DNA of 18,764 nt from Phycisphaerae bacterium (GTDB lineage Bacteria; Planctomycetota; Phycisphaerae; Tepidisphaerales; Tepidisphaeraceae), in the NCBI GenBank assembly GCA_014380825.1, contig JACMJD010000604.1, positions 1 to 18,764 on the forward strand, in the 5' to 3' direction. Made by a program: the position numbers and the translations under genes. Below, piece after piece: positions 7,119 to 18,366 of this stretch (the stretch's first letter is position 1; each line of letters starts with the position of its first letter). The notes below the pieces were generated by a model. That model had not been told where the DNA came from. It did not search any database and was given only the letters and a program-made list of their open reading frames with translations.

Positions 7119-8810
7119 GTGAATCTGAATCAATCAAGTCCGCAATCGCATCCCCCTTCGCTCAACAGCGACGTGATGAAGCGCGGCATCTCACGCGCCC
7201 CGGCACGAGCCATGCTATTGGCGACCGGGCTCACTCATGCGGATCTGGAAAAGCCGCTCGTCGCGGTCGTCCACTCCTGGTCGGATGTCTCGCCGTGCAA
7301 TTTCAACCTGCGCGAGGTGGCCGAGCAGGTGAAGGCAGGAATCCGCGCGGCCGGCGGGACGCCCATCGAGTTCAACACGATCGTTGTCACGGATGGCATT
7401 TCGATGGGCACGGAAGGAATGAAGGGCTCGCTTGTCTCGCGCGAGGTGATCGCCGATTCCATCGAGCTGGCCGTGCGCGGGCACTCGCTCGATGCGGTCG
7501 TCGCGATCAGCGGTTGCGATAAGACGATCGCCGCGTGCGTGATGGCGCTGGCGCGTCTCGATCTGCCGAGTCTGATGCTCTACGGCGGATCGATCATGCC
7601 GGGCCAGTTCGAAGGCCGCGACGTCACGATCCAGGATGTCTTCGAAGCCGTCGGCGCCTGCGCCGCGGGCAAGATCAGCGAGAAGAGCCTGACCGATCTG
7701 GAAAGCCGCGCCTGTCCCGGCGCCGGCGCGTGTGGCGGGCAATTCACCGCGAACACGCTGTCCACCGCGTTCGCGACGATGGGCATCTCGCCCCTGGGCG
7801 CGAACGATGTTCCCGCGACCGATCCGCGCAAGGCCGCCGTCGCGCGCAACTGCGGAACGCTTGTGATGAACCTGATCAAGCGCGGCATCACAGCGCGGCA
7901 GATCATCACGCGAGCGTCCATCCAAAACGCCTGCGCAATGGTCGCAGCAACAGGCGGCTCGACCAACGCCGCGCTGCACATGCTGGCCGTCGCGTACGAA
8001 GCGGGCGTGCCGTTTACTCTGGACGATTTCGAAGCCGTTTCATCGCGCACGCCAACGATCGCGGATCTGAAACCCTGGGGACGTTTCACCGCGCCCGACT
8101 TCGATCGCGCGGGCGGTGTGCCGTTGGTTTCTTCCATCCTGAAAAAAGCGGGTCTGCTTACAGACCAATTGACGGTTACAGGCCGGTCGCTTTTCGCGGA
8201 GCTGGAAACAGCCCGCGAAACGCCCGGCCAGCAGGTGGTGCACCCGATCGATCGCCCGCTGAAATCGCGAGGCGGGATCATGGTGCTGCGCGGTTCGCTG
8301 TCGCCCGAAGGCTGCGTGATCAAGCTGTCCGGCCAATCGCGCACGAGCTTCCGCGGCCCGGCGCGCGTGTTCGATTCCGAAGAGCTCGCGTTCGCGGCGG
8401 TGCAGGCGCGGGCGATCAACGCGGGCGATGTCGTCGTCATCCGCAACGAAGGCCCGGTCGGTGGTCCCGGCATGCGCGAGATGCTGGGTGTGACGGCCGC
8501 GCTGATCGGACAGGGCCTGACCGATGTCGCGCTGGTGACCGATGGCCGATTCAGCGGCGCGACGCACGGCTTCATGGTCGGCCACGTCTCGCCCGAGGCT
8601 GCGGTGGGCGGGCCGATCGGGAAGCTGCGCGACGGCGACGTCATCAGCATCGATATCGCGAACAAACGGATCGATGTCGAAACGGAAATTTTGGATCGCA
8701 TTGCAACCACACCGGAGCGAAACACGCCGGCGTGGAGCGTTTTAGCGAAGTACGCGGCGCTGGTGTCGTCCGCCGCAACCGGCGCCGTGACTTCGCCTAA
8801 GCAGAACTAA
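7119..8810 (+). CDS. ilvD: Dihydroxy-acid dehydratase
   Basis: Dehydrates 2,3-dihydroxy-isovalerate and 2,3-dihydroxy-3-methylvalerate to the 2-oxo acids, the shared third step of Val/Ile synthesis. The three cysteines of the iron-sulfur dehydratase family are present: SPCNFNL (Cys60), SGCDKT (Cys133) and CPGAGACGG (Cys205). The C-terminal signature [22 protein letters not shown] is also intact. I chose GTG 7119 as start: GAAGG lies about 8 nt upstream, the start falls after the attenuator terminator, and the resulting 563 residues match the family (about 555-560), with [14 protein letters not shown] in its usual place. The in-frame ATG at 7056 lies before the terminator hairpin and would translate through it. 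First gene of the operon; ilvC starts 14 bp after its stop. Probably controlled by the leader attenuator. Confidence 0.96.
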   Translation: MNLNQSSPQSHPPSLNSDVMKRGISRAPARAMLLATGLTHADLEKPLVAVVHSWSDVSPCNFNLREVAEQVKAGIRAAGGTPIEFNTIVVTDGISMGTEGMKGSLVSREVIADSIELAVRGHSLDAVVAISGCDKTIAACVMALARLDLPSLMLYGGSIMPGQFEGRDVTIQDVFEAVGACAAGKISEKSLTDLESRACPGAGACGGQFTANTLSTAFATMGISPLGANDVPATDPRKAAVARNCGTLVMNLIKRGITARQIITRASIQNACAMVAATGGSTNAALHMLAVAYEAGVPFTLDDFEAVSSRTPTIADLKPWGRFTAPDFDRAGGVPLVSSILKKAGLLTDQLTVTGRSLFAELETARETPGQQVVHPIDRPLKSRGGIMVLRGSLSPEGCVIKLSGQSRTSFRGPARVFDSEELAFAAVQARAINAGDVVVIRNEGPVGGPGMREMLGVTAALIGQGLTDVALVTDGRFSGATHGFMVGHVSPEAAVGGPIGKLRDGDVISIDIANKRIDVETEILDRIATTPERNTPAWSVLAKYAALVSSAATGAVTSPKQN

Positions 8811-8824
8811 CTGGAGTGATGAAC

Positions 8825-9829
8825 ATGAGCCAACATTATCGAGAACAAGACGCCAATCCTGCACTTCTCAAAGGCAAGAAAATCGCCGTGCTCGGTTACG
8901 GCAGCCAGGGTCGCGCGCACGCGCTGAACCTGCACGAAAGCGGCTGCGATGTGACCGTCGGCCTGCGCGCCGATGGTCCGACATCGAAGCAGGCGAAGAC
9001 CGACGGCCTGAAAGTCGCTTCGCCCGGCGACGCGGTCAAAGGCGCGGAGCTGGTCGCGATGCTCGTGCCCGACATGGCCCAGCCCGGGCTTTATCGCGAT
9101 GCGGTGGCGCCGAACCTGAAAGACGGCGCGACGCTGCTCTTCGCGCACGGATTCAACATTCATTTCCGCCAGATCGAGCCGCGAAAATCGATCGATGTAT
9201 CGATGGTCGCGCCGAAGGGTCCGGGCGCGCTGGTGCGCCGCCAATACGAAGAAGGTCGCGGCGTGCCGTGTCTGGCGGCCGTGCATCAGGATGCGACCGG
9301 CACGGCCTTCGATCGCGCGCTGTCGTATGCGCACCACATCGGCGGCACTCGTGCTGGCGTGATCCGCACGACGTTCGCCGAAGAAACCGAAACGGATCTG
9401 TTCGGCGAACAAGCCGTGCTGTGCGGCGGCGCGACCGAGCTGATCGTCGCCGGTTGGGAAACACTGGTGAAGGCCGGCTATTCGCCGGAAGTCGCGTACT
9501 TCGAATGCCTGCACGAGCTGAAGCTTATCGTCGACCTGATCTACGAAGGCGGCATCGCCAAGATGCTGAAGTTCGTCAGCGACACCGCCAAATACGGCGA
9601 CCTCACGCGCGGCCCGAAGGTCGTCGACGAACACGTGCGCGAAAACATGCGAAAGATTTTAACTGACGTCCAATCCGGCGCGTTCGCCGAAGAGTGGATC
9701 AACGAGAGCAAATCTGGCGGGAAGCGATATCGCGAGTTGTTGGACAAGGATCTCGCGCACCCGATCGAAGAGGTCGGCAAGGCGCTTCGCGCGAAGATGG
9801 CGTGGTTGCCGAAGGAAGGTTCGAAGTGA
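8825..9829 (+). CDS. ilvC: Ketol-acid reductoisomerase (class I, short form)
   Basis: Converts acetolactate and acetohydroxybutyrate to the dihydroxy acids with NAD(P)H and Mg2+. The Rossmann motif [13 protein letters not shown] is at about residues 26-38, followed by the cofactor-specificity loop [12 protein letters not shown]. Catalytic parts are [13 protein letters not shown], the Mg-binding [14 protein letters not shown], and [18 protein letters not shown] in the C-terminal knotted domain. Length of 334 residues is that of class I enzymes. ATG 8825 is best placed, with GGAG (8813-8816) 8 nt upstream; nearby GTG 8816 and ATG 8819 overlap or crowd that site. Lies between ilvD and ilvG in the operon, with repeat A copy 2 just after it. 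Confidence 0.96.
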   Translation: MSQHYREQDANPALLKGKKIAVLGYGSQGRAHALNLHESGCDVTVGLRADGPTSKQAKTDGLKVASPGDAVKGAELVAMLVPDMAQPGLYRDAVAPNLKDGATLLFAHGFNIHFRQIEPRKSIDVSMVAPKGPGALVRRQYEEGRGVPCLAAVHQDATGTAFDRALSYAHHIGGTRAGVIRTTFAEETETDLFGEQAVLCGGATELIVAGWETLVKAGYSPEVAYFECLHELKLIVDLIYEGGIAKMLKFVSDTAKYGDLTRGPKVVDEHVRENMRKILTDVQSGAFAEEWINESKSGGKRYRELLDKDLAHPIEEVGKALRAKMAWLPKEGSK

Positions 9830-9848
9830 ACGGCATCGCGGAGAAGGC

Positions 9849-9932
9849 CTGTCATCCAGAGCGGTACCCCGCGAAGGATCTGGCCTGACGCGTGAAGCAA
9901 GATCCTTCGTGGAGTACCGCTCTGGATGACAG
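9849..9932. repeat. Palindromic repeat A, copy 2 (between ilvC and ilvG)
   Basis: Arms of 33 nt (9849-9881 and 9900-9932) are inverted copies, 31 of 33 paired, around an 18-nt loop beginning GGC and ending GCA like copy 1. The arm begins CTGTCATCCAGAGCGGTAC. Relative to copy 1 (CCTGAGCGTAC) the changes occur in both arms, so pairing is kept. It fills most of the 147-bp gap before ilvG. The right arm contains an ATG (9926) in frame with ilvG, which I do not take as the start. Confidence 0.85.
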
Positions 9933-9976
9933 TTGCTCTGAAAGATCGCACGGACGCGATGAAGGTGTGTGTCGGA

Positions 9977-11632
9977 ATGAAAGGTGCAGTCTCAGTAATT
10001 CGTTCGCTCGAAGCGCACGGTGTCGACACCGTGTTCGGCTATCCGGGCGGCGCGATCATGCCGGTGTACGACGCGCTGCTGGATACGAACATCCGTCACA
10101 TTCTGACGCGCCACGAGCAAGGCGCAGCGCTGGCTGCGATCGGTTATGCGCGCGTGAGCAAGAAGGTCGGCGTATGCATCGCCACTTCCGGCCCCGGCGC
10201 GACGAATCTGGTGACCGGCATCGCCGATGCGTTCATGGATTCTGTGCCGCTGGTCGCGATCACCGGGCAAGTGCCGTCGCCGTTCATCGGAACGGATGCG
10301 TTTCAGGAAGTGGATGTGCTGGGCATCACGATGCCGATCGTGAAGCACAGCTTTCTCGTGCGTCGGACGCAGGACATTTGCCGCGCGATGAACGAAGCGT
10401 TCCGCTTGGCCGCAAGCGGTCGGCCCGGGCCAGTGCTGGTGGACCTGCCGAAAGATATCGCGAACGGCGATGCGGAATTCGTCGCGCCGGACGACGGCGG
10501 CGCAGCGGATCCCGATCCGGCGTGCGATGACAACGCGATCGCGCGAGCCCGCGAGTTGATGCAACGCGCGCAGCAGCCGGTGATTTACTCCGGTGGCGGT
10601 GTGATTTCATCCAACGCGATCCGCGAGTTCCGCGACTTCGTGGACGCCACGCAGATTCCAACCGTTCACACGCTGAAAGGAATTGGCGCCCTGGCTGCAG
10701 GGCACGAATCGTTGCTCGGCATGCTCGGCATGCACGGATTGAAGTGCGCGAACCTGGCGGTTCAGGAGTGCGATCTGTTGATCGTCGTGGGCGCGCGATT
10801 TGACGATCGCGTAACCGGCAAGCTCAGCGAGTTCGCACCGCACGCGAAGGTCGTCCATCTTGATATAGACGCATCGGAAGTCGGCAAGCTGCGCCGCGCC
10901 GAAGTGACGATCGTCGGTGATTTGAAAGATGCGCTGCCGCGCCTGCACGTTCGCCCGTCGATCGATTCCTGGCGAGCGCATTGCGAGGTTTCCAAAACGA
11001 ACCACGCCTGGCGATATGACGCCCCGACGCAAGGTGTTTACGCGCCGCGGATGATTCGCGATCTCTCACTGGCCGCGAGCGAGGACGTGTACGTCACGTG
11101 CGACGTCGGCCAGCATCAGATGTGGGTCGCGCAGCATTACCGTTTCAAAGACCCGCGGCATCATCTCACCAGCGGCGGCCTGGGCACGATGGGTTTCGGT
11201 TTGCCCGCGGCCATCGGCGCGCAACTGGCTTCGCCAAATTCGACCGTCATCAACATCACCGGCGACGGCTCGATCATGATGAACATCCAGGAGCTGGCGA
11301 CCGTCAAGCGCTACGGCCTGCCGATCAAGATCGTGCTGTTCGACAACCAGGCGCTGGGCATGGTGCGACAATGGCAGGAGCTGTTCAACGCGAAGCGATA
11401 CAGCCAGGTTGATCTGTCCGACAATCCGGATTTTTCCATGATCGCTAAGGCGTTCGAAATTCCATCCATGCGCGTCGAGCGAGGCGAGGATGTGCCGAAC
11501 GCGATCGAAAAAATACTCAATACGCCTGGCCCGCTGTTCGTTCACGTGCCGATCGACACCGCCGCCAACGTTTGGCCGCTGGTGCCGCCGGGCGCTTCCA
11601 ACACAAACATGATGACGGAGAGTGTCGCATGA
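9977..11632 (+). CDS. ilvG: Acetohydroxyacid synthase, catalytic subunit (IlvG/AHAS II-like)
   Basis: Thiamine-diphosphate enzyme condensing pyruvate with pyruvate or 2-oxobutyrate, the first common step of Val/Leu/Ile synthesis. N-terminal domain: [17 protein letters not shown], the catalytic Glu in [15 protein letters not shown], and [16 protein letters not shown]-domain region: [19 protein letters not shown]. Thiamine-binding motif: GDGSIMMN...[14 protein letters not shown]. The DNQ form and overall wording resemble E. coli IlvG more than IlvB/IlvI. With ATG 9977 the N-terminus ([16 protein letters not shown]) aligns residue for residue with E. coli IlvG, and GAAGGTG (9961-9967) lies 9 nt upstream. 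ATGs at 9959 and 9926 (inside repeat A) are possible alternatives. 551 residues, normal. Overlaps ilvM by 4 bp. ilvB would be an acceptable symbol. Confidence 0.95.
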   Translation: MKGAVSVIRSLEAHGVDTVFGYPGGAIMPVYDALLDTNIRHILTRHEQGAALAAIGYARVSKKVGVCIATSGPGATNLVTGIADAFMDSVPLVAITGQVPSPFIGTDAFQEVDVLGITMPIVKHSFLVRRTQDICRAMNEAFRLAASGRPGPVLVDLPKDIANGDAEFVAPDDGGAADPDPACDDNAIARARELMQRAQQPVIYSGGGVISSNAIREFRDFVDATQIPTVHTLKGIGALAAGHESLLGMLGMHGLKCANLAVQECDLLIVVGARFDDRVTGKLSEFAPHAKVVHLDIDASEVGKLRRAEVTIVGDLKDALPRLHVRPSIDSWRAHCEVSKTNHAWRYDAPTQGVYAPRMIRDLSLAASEDVYVTCDVGQHQMWVAQHYRFKDPRHHLTSGGLGTMGFGLPAAIGAQLASPNSTVINITGDGSIMMNIQELATVKRYGLPIKIVLFDNQALGMVRQWQELFNAKRYSQVDLSDNPDFSMIAKAFEIPSMRVERGEDVPNAIEKILNTPGPLFVHVPIDTAANVWPLVPPGASNTNMMTESVA

Positions 11633-11922
11633 ATTCCAAGTTGTACGTTCGCATGACGTTCGTCGAAGGCGCGCTGATCCGCCTGCTGGGCCTTGCTGGT
11701 CGCAGAGGATTCGGCATCGCCGCAGTACACGCGCGCGGTGCCGAAGGCGGTTTGTACGAGATCATGCTCGAACTCGTCGGCACGCGATCGATCGAAACGC
11801 TCCAGCGTCAGATTCAAAAGCTATACGACGTGGATGTCGTCGAAGTGATTCCTGACGGGCAGGTGGCCGCGCTCAAGTTCGACGCGCGACCCGCGCCGTT
11901 CGTCCAGCATATGGCCGTCTAG
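11629..11922 (+). CDS. ilvM: Acetohydroxyacid synthase, small regulatory subunit (IlvM-like)
   Basis: A 97-residue protein made of one ACT-type domain: [31 protein letters not shown] followed by [21 protein letters not shown]. This is the short IlvM form (E. coli 87 residues), not the longer two-domain IlvH/IlvN form (about 160). It starts with an ATGA overlap with ilvG and has GGAG 8 nt upstream, so the two subunits are translationally coupled. In E. coli the IlvM subunit activates IlvG and that enzyme is not valine-sensitive; whether this holds here cannot be told from sequence. Repeat B copy 2 begins 3 bp after its stop. Confidence 0.88.
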   Translation: MNSKLYVRMTFVEGALIRLLGLAGRRGFGIAAVHARGAEGGLYEIMLELVGTRSIETLQRQIQKLYDVDVVEVIPDGQVAALKFDARPAPFVQHMAV

Positions 11923-11925
11923 CGA

Positions 11926-11997
11926 CGTGGCATGTGCGTCTCGCCCGTGCACTTGCGGCTCAAGCCGCAAGCGCACGGGCGAGACGCCCATGCCACG
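11926..11997. repeat. Palindromic repeat B, copy 2 (between ilvM and ilvA)
   Basis: Arms 11926-11960 and 11963-11997 pair at 33 of 35 positions with only two bases between them, making a nearly perfect 72-nt palindrome. The outer part (GTGGCATGTGCGTCTCGCCC) matches copy 1 at 4407-4480; the inner part (CTTGCGGCT/AGCCGCAAG) is better conserved here than in copy 1. It fills the gap between the ilvM stop and the ilvA ribosome site. In RNA it would be a very stable hairpin inside the operon message, without a U-run. Confidence 0.88.
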
Positions 11998-12006
11998 AGA
12001 GTGATC

Positions 12007-13593
12007 ATGTACGCAACCGAAATTTCCAATCTAACGGCTGAAATCTCTCGCGCAACTCTGTTCCGCGAGGTGATGCTCGCCCGCGCGCGCGTCTATCGCC
12101 TGACGTGCGCCACGCCGACGCAGGAAATCCGCGATCCATCCGGCGGATCATTTTTGCTGAAGCGCGAAGATCTCTCGCCGATCCACAGCTACAAGTGGCG
12201 TGGCGCGTTCAACAAATTATCCGTGCTCGCCGAGCAGGGGGAATCGCGGCACATCGTTGCGGCGTCGGCGGGAAATCACGCGCAGGGCGTGGCGATCGCG
12301 GCTTCGAAACTGAACCTGCGCGCGACGATATTCATGCCCACCAGCACGCCTCATCTGAAGGTCAGCGAAGTTCAGCGCTTCGCAGGCGGGTGCGTGAAGA
12401 TCGTCCAGCACGGCGACACGTTTGATGAAGCCGCGGCCGCTGCCAGCGAGTTTTGCACGCGGACTGATGCGGTGATCATTCCGCCGTTCGACGATCTGCA
12501 CGTGATCGCCGGCCAAGGCACGATCGGCGATGAGATCGTTTCATCCGCAACGCGCCCGCGCGTCGTGTACCTGCAAATCGGCGGCGGGGGATTGGCGGCG
12601 GGTGTTGCGTGTGTGCTGAAGACGTTCGATCCGACCATTCGCGTGATCGGCGTCGAGGGTGATCGCCAGGCCTCGATGGCCGCCGCCGTGCGCGCGGGAA
12701 TGCCGATCGCACTGCAAGAGATCGATCGCTTCTGCGACGGCACGGCCGTGCGCATCGCCGGTTCAGTCACATTCCCGCTGTGCGCCGATCTGATCGACGA
12801 ATTCCAAACCGTCACCAATGACGAAGTCTGCGCTGCGATGCAGATCCTGTGGGAGGCCAAGCGCCTTGTGCCCGAGCCTTCCGGCGCGATGGGCGTGGCC
12901 GCGCTGCTGCGCGATCGCGCAGAAGGCAAATATCGCGACGATAATCCGCTGGCGATCCTGTCGGGCGCGAATATGGATTTCGCCACCCTATCGCGCATTC
13001 CGCATCACGCCGGCGTCGGTTGCATGCGACGACGCTACTACGAATTCGAAATCGCCGAGCGGAACGGTTCGCTGTTCGGCTTGCTCGAACGCATCGGCAC
13101 GGCGGTCAACATCATCGACTTTCAATACGGGAAGACCGATCACGACGTCGCTTTGCCGGTGATCGGATTCGAAGGCACGCCCGAGCAACTGAGCGCGATG
13201 GAGCGGGAATTTCGCAAGATGCCCGTGCCGTTCGACGAAGTTTCGGCACGTCCCGCAACCGACTTCCGCGTGATCCCGCTGCGACCGGATCTGTGTGCGT
13301 CGCCGTACTTCGCGGTGCTCGATTTTCCCGAGCGCGCCGGCGCGCTGCGCGACTTCATGCGCACGGTCAGCGACGTCACCAACATCTGCTACTTCAACTA
13401 TCAGACCACCGGCGAGACCGAAGGCCACGCCATGATGGGCTTCGAATTTGACGCGCCCGCCGATCGATCCGCATTCCTCGATCGACTGGCCAACAGCAAT
13501 CTCCGCCAGCGCGAGTTGTCGTTACGCGATTTGCGAATGGATCACTCGGCGCACGGCGGCGAATCTCAGGAGTCACACAAGAGAGCGAAGTAA
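12007..13593 (+). CDS. ilvA: Threonine ammonia-lyase, biosynthetic (threonine deaminase)
   Basis: PLP enzyme converting threonine to 2-oxobutyrate, the committed step to isoleucine. The PLP lysine is in SYKWRGAFNKL (about residue 64), with SAGNHAQGVA and the phosphate-binding loop GGGGLAAG. The C-terminal part has two ACT-like regulatory domains: YYEFEIAERNGSLFGLLERI and YFAVLDFPERAGALRDFMRT. This is the long, feedback-regulated biosynthetic form (528 residues; E. coli 514), so isoleucine inhibition is expected. ATG 12007 is chosen because GAGAG lies about 6 nt upstream and everything before it is repeat B; the upstream open frame (from 11932) is just the palindrome. leuA starts 4 bp after its stop. 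Confidence 0.95.
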   Translation: MYATEISNLTAEISRATLFREVMLARARVYRLTCATPTQEIRDPSGGSFLLKREDLSPIHSYKWRGAFNKLSVLAEQGESRHIVAASAGNHAQGVAIAASKLNLRATIFMPTSTPHLKVSEVQRFAGGCVKIVQHGDTFDEAAAAASEFCTRTDAVIIPPFDDLHVIAGQGTIGDEIVSSATRPRVVYLQIGGGGLAAGVACVLKTFDPTIRVIGVEGDRQASMAAAVRAGMPIALQEIDRFCDGTAVRIAGSVTFPLCADLIDEFQTVTNDEVCAAMQILWEAKRLVPEPSGAMGVAALLRDRAEGKYRDDNPLAILSGANMDFATLSRIPHHAGVGCMRRRYYEFEIAERNGSLFGLLERIGTAVNIIDFQYGKTDHDVALPVIGFEGTPEQLSAMEREFRKMPVPFDEVSARPATDFRVIPLRPDLCASPYFAVLDFPERAGALRDFMRTVSDVTNICYFNYQTTGETEGHAMMGFEFDAPADRSAFLDRLANSNLRQRELSLRDLRMDHSAHGGESQESHKRAK

Positions 13594-13597
13594 AACC

Positions 13598-15252
<1,655 letters not shown>

Positions 15253-15256
<4 letters not shown>

Positions 15257-16650
15257 GTCGAACGCTCTTCGAAAAAGTCTGGGACGATCACGTCGTCGTT
15301 CCCGCGCGCGACGGTTGCCCGGCCGTGCTGTACGTGGATCTACATCTGACTCACGAAGTCACCAGCCCGCAGGCGTTCGCGATGCTGCGCGAGCACGGCG
15401 TGCGCGTGCGTCGACCCGACCGCACGCTGGCGACGATGGATCATTCGACGTCGACCGAGCCGCGAACACATAGCGGCGCGTTGCCTGTCATGGATAACCA
15501 GGCCGCAAAGCAAATCGCGCTGCTTGAAACGAACTGCCGCGATTTCGGCATCACGCTTCACGATATGCAAAGCCCGTCGCGCGGGATCGTACACGTGATG
15601 AGCCCGGAACTCGGCGCGACGCAACCAGGACGAACGATCGTCTGCGGCGACAGTCACACCAGCACGCACGGCGCGTTCGGCGCACTGGCGTTCGGCATCG
15701 GCACAACCGAAGTCGCGCACGTGCTGGCCACGCAGTGTCTGCTCCAGCACAAGCCGAAGACGATGGCGATTGAATGCGAGGGCGCGTTGCAGAACGGTGT
15801 GACCGCAAAGGACCTGATCCTCGCGATCATCCGTAAGATCGGCGTGAGCGGTGGCACGGGCCATGTGATCGAATATCGCGGCAAGGCCGTGCGATCGATG
15901 TCGATGGAACAGCGCATGACCGTCTGCAACATGTCAATCGAAGCCGGCGCGCGTGCCGGCATGATCGCGCCGGACGAGACGACATTCGCGTACATTAAAG
16001 GTCGCCCGCTCGCGCCGAAAGATGAAGCCTGGGAAACGGCCGTCGATCGCTGGCGCAAATTGCCAAGCGATGACGGCGCGGTGTTCGATGCACGGGTCGA
16101 CATCGACGCGACCGCACTCTCGCCGATGATCACCTGGGGCACGAATCCATCAATGAGCATCCCGATCGACGGCGATATTCCAATCGCGAATGGCGATCCT
16201 GCGCAGCGCCGCGCGCTCGCGTACATGGGATTGGAGGGCGGCCGGGCGATTAGCGGCCTGCCGATCGATGTCGTGTTCATCGGAAGCTGCACGAACGGTC
16301 GGATTGAGGATCTTCAGCAGGCGGCGAATGTGCTGCGCGGCAAGCATGTCGCCAGGAACGTGCGCGTGTTCGTCGTGCCGGGTTCGCAAGCGGTAAAGCG
16401 CGAAGCCGAAGCGCGCGGCTTGGCGAAGGTGTTCGTCGACGCCGGCGCCGAGTGGCGCGAGTCCGGCTGCTCGATGTGCATCGGCATGAACGGCGACACG
16501 GTCGCGGCCGGTCAATATTCGGTCAGCACGAGCAATCGAAACTTCGAGGGCCGCCAGGGCACTGGCGCGCGGACATTTCTCGCCAGCCCGCTGACCGCGG
16601 CGGCTGCTGCGATCGCGGGCAAGATCATCGATCCGCGGGAGCTTGTTTGA
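15253..16650 (+). CDS. leuC: 3-isopropylmalate dehydratase large subunit
   Basis: Aconitase-family subunit that, with LeuD, isomerises 2-isopropylmalate to 3-isopropylmalate. Active-site segments: [54 protein letters not shown]. The 4Fe-4S ligands are the Cys in [13 protein letters not shown] and the CxxC in [13 protein letters not shown]. The C-terminal [22 protein letters not shown] is standard. At 465 residues it is the same size and type as E. coli LeuC. Translationally coupled to leuA by a 4-bp overlap, with AGGAG 9 nt before the ATG. Confidence 0.96.
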
Positions 16651-17225
16651 TGGAACCGATCACAACGATCACATCGAAGACGGTCGTATTCGCTCAGGCG
16701 AACATCGACACCGACCAGATCATTCCGGCCCGATACCTCAAGCTGACGGATAAGCACGGCCTGGGTCAGTACGTTTTTGCGGATTGGCGCTATCACGCCG
16801 ATGGCTCGCCGAATCCGGAGTTTCCGTTGAATCGCGAGCAGTCGCGCGGCGCGCAGATCCTCGTCGCGGGCGACAACTTCGGGTGTGGATCGTCGCGCGA
16901 GCACGCGCCGTGGGCGTTGATGGACGCCGGCATCCGCGCGGTGATCAGCACGCAGATCGCCGACATCTTCCGCGGCAATGCGATCCGCAACGGGCTGCTG
17001 CCGGTCATCGTGGATCAACCGATGCACGAGTGGCTGCTCGCTCACGAGGGCGCGGTCGCGACGATCGATCTGAGGACCTTGACCCTGAAAGTCGAAGGGG
17101 GTCCGAGCGCGCGGTTCCCGTTCGATCCATTCGCGGCCAAGTGCTTGATTGAGGGGATGGACGAGATGGATTTTCTTTTGTCGCAGCAGCAAGCGATCAA
17201 CGCGTATGAGGCGCAGCATTCATGA
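16650..17225 (+). CDS. leuD: 3-isopropylmalate dehydratase small subunit
   Basis: Swivelling-domain partner of LeuC. Recognised by ANIDTDQIIPARYLK, GDNFGCGSSREHAPWAL, and FRGNAIRNGLLPV. 191 residues, E. coli-type (201). The start codon shares one base with the leuC stop (TGATG) and GGGAG lies 8 nt upstream. The C-terminal GMDEMDFLLSQQQAINAYE is usual for the family. Confidence 0.96.
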   Translation: MEPITTITSKTVVFAQANIDTDQIIPARYLKLTDKHGLGQYVFADWRYHADGSPNPEFPLNREQSRGAQILVAGDNFGCGSSREHAPWALMDAGIRAVISTQIADIFRGNAIRNGLLPVIVDQPMHEWLLAHEGAVATIDLRTLTLKVEGGPSARFPFDPFAAKCLIEGMDEMDFLLSQQQAINAYEAQHS

Positions 17226-18304
17226 ACGCGCGAATCGCAGTTCTCCCCGGCGACGGCATCGGGCCGGAAGTCACGCGAGAAGCGGTGCGAGTGCTTTGCG
17301 CGATTGGCGAGCGATTCGGACATCGTTTCGAGTTCGCTGAGTGTCCTTTCGGTGGCGCGGCCATCGATGCAACAGGCGAGCCATTGCCGGCGACGACACT
17401 CGCGAGGTGCCGAGATTCACACGCCGTGCTTCTCGGCGCGGTGGGCGGCCCCAAATGGAATGATGTTTCGCGCGAGCGACGTCCAGAGGCGGGATTGCTG
17501 GCGCTGCGTCAGCAGCTCGCGCTGTTCGCAAACATTCGGCCGATCAAGCCGACATCGATCGGCGCGCGATCGTCGCCGCTCAAAGCTGAAATCCTGCGGG
17601 ACGTTGACCTGATCGTCGTGCGCGAGCTGACGGGCGGCATTTATTACGGAGCTAAGACTCGATCCGACGACGAAGCTTCCGACCTCTGCATTTACCGGCG
17701 CGCGGAAGTCGAACGAATCATTCGCCTTGCGGCGTCGCTCGCACAGTCGCGGCGGGGGAAGCTGACGTCCGTTGATAAATCAAATGTGCTGGAAACATCG
17801 CGTCTCTGGCGCGAAGTGACCGACGAGATCGTCACTCGCGAATTTCCGCAGCTTCAACTCGAACATCTGCTCGTCGACGCCGCCGCGATGCACCTGCTCA
17901 CCCGGCCGCGCAGCTTCGATGTGATCGTCACCGAAAACATGTTCGGCGACATCCTGACCGACGAAGCGTCGGTGCTGGCCGGGTCGATCGGAATGGTGCC
18001 GTCCGGATCGCTAGGAGACGCAATCACCGACGCAGGCCGCTTCGGTGTGTACGAACCGATCCACGGCTCGGCGCCCGACCTGGCCGGCTCGAACATCGCC
18101 AATCCGTACGGCTCGATCCTCAGCGCCGCGATGCTGCTCCGATTCTCACTAAAATTGCCGGATGCCGCGAGTGCAATCGAACAGGCGGTCGAGACCGCGA
18201 TGACAAGCCAAGCGCTGCCGCGCGACCTCGCAGGCACGGCTTCCTCACCTGAACTCGGTGATGCGGTGATTGCATGCATGCATACGCCAGCAAAATCGTG
18301 TTAG
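17222..18304 (+). CDS. leuB: 3-isopropylmalate dehydrogenase
   Basis: NAD-dependent oxidative decarboxylation of 3-isopropylmalate, giving the leucine keto acid. Motifs: VLPGDGIGPEVTREAV (N-terminus), GAVGGPKWND, the substrate-binding arginines in EAGLLALRQQLALFANIRP, RELTGGIYYG, TSVDKSNVLETSRLWREV, and the metal-binding ENMFGDILTDEAS. GVYEPIHGSAPDLAG begins the NAD-binding segment. 360 residues, normal. ATGA overlap with leuD. Last gene of the operon; the order leuA-C-D-B differs from E. coli leuABCD. Confidence 0.96.
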   Translation: MNARIAVLPGDGIGPEVTREAVRVLCAIGERFGHRFEFAECPFGGAAIDATGEPLPATTLARCRDSHAVLLGAVGGPKWNDVSRERRPEAGLLALRQQLALFANIRPIKPTSIGARSSPLKAEILRDVDLIVVRELTGGIYYGAKTRSDDEASDLCIYRRAEVERIIRLAASLAQSRRGKLTSVDKSNVLETSRLWREVTDEIVTREFPQLQLEHLLVDAAAMHLLTRPRSFDVIVTENMFGDILTDEASVLAGSIGMVPSGSLGDAITDAGRFGVYEPIHGSAPDLAGSNIANPYGSILSAAMLLRFSLKLPDAASAIEQAVETAMTSQALPRDLAGTASSPELGDAVIACMHTPAKSC

Positions 18305-18366
18305 CCGCGCGTTCTGATGCGCCGAGGTCGGGAAACGATCAGATCAGGTTAAGGCCTAAAACGAAA

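Noticed and set aside
7580..8725. 381-codon - strand open frame opposite ilvD
   Set aside because: Antisense shadow of ilvD; low-complexity Ser/Arg/Pro-rich translation without domain motifs.
9926..9976. ATG 9926 or 9959 as the ilvG start
   Set aside because: ATG 9926 is in the right arm of repeat A; ATG 9977 aligns exactly with the E. coli IlvG N-terminus and has GAAGGTG 9 nt upstream. ATG 9959 cannot be fully excluded.
11932..12006. Upstream extension of ilvA through repeat B
   Set aside because: The sequence is the palindrome; ATG 12007 has a ribosome site and begins homologous sequence.
13448..13597. Upstream extension of leuA into ilvA
   Set aside because: It overlaps the ilvA ACT-domain coding sequence out of frame; ATG 13598 four bases after the ilvA stop is the natural start.
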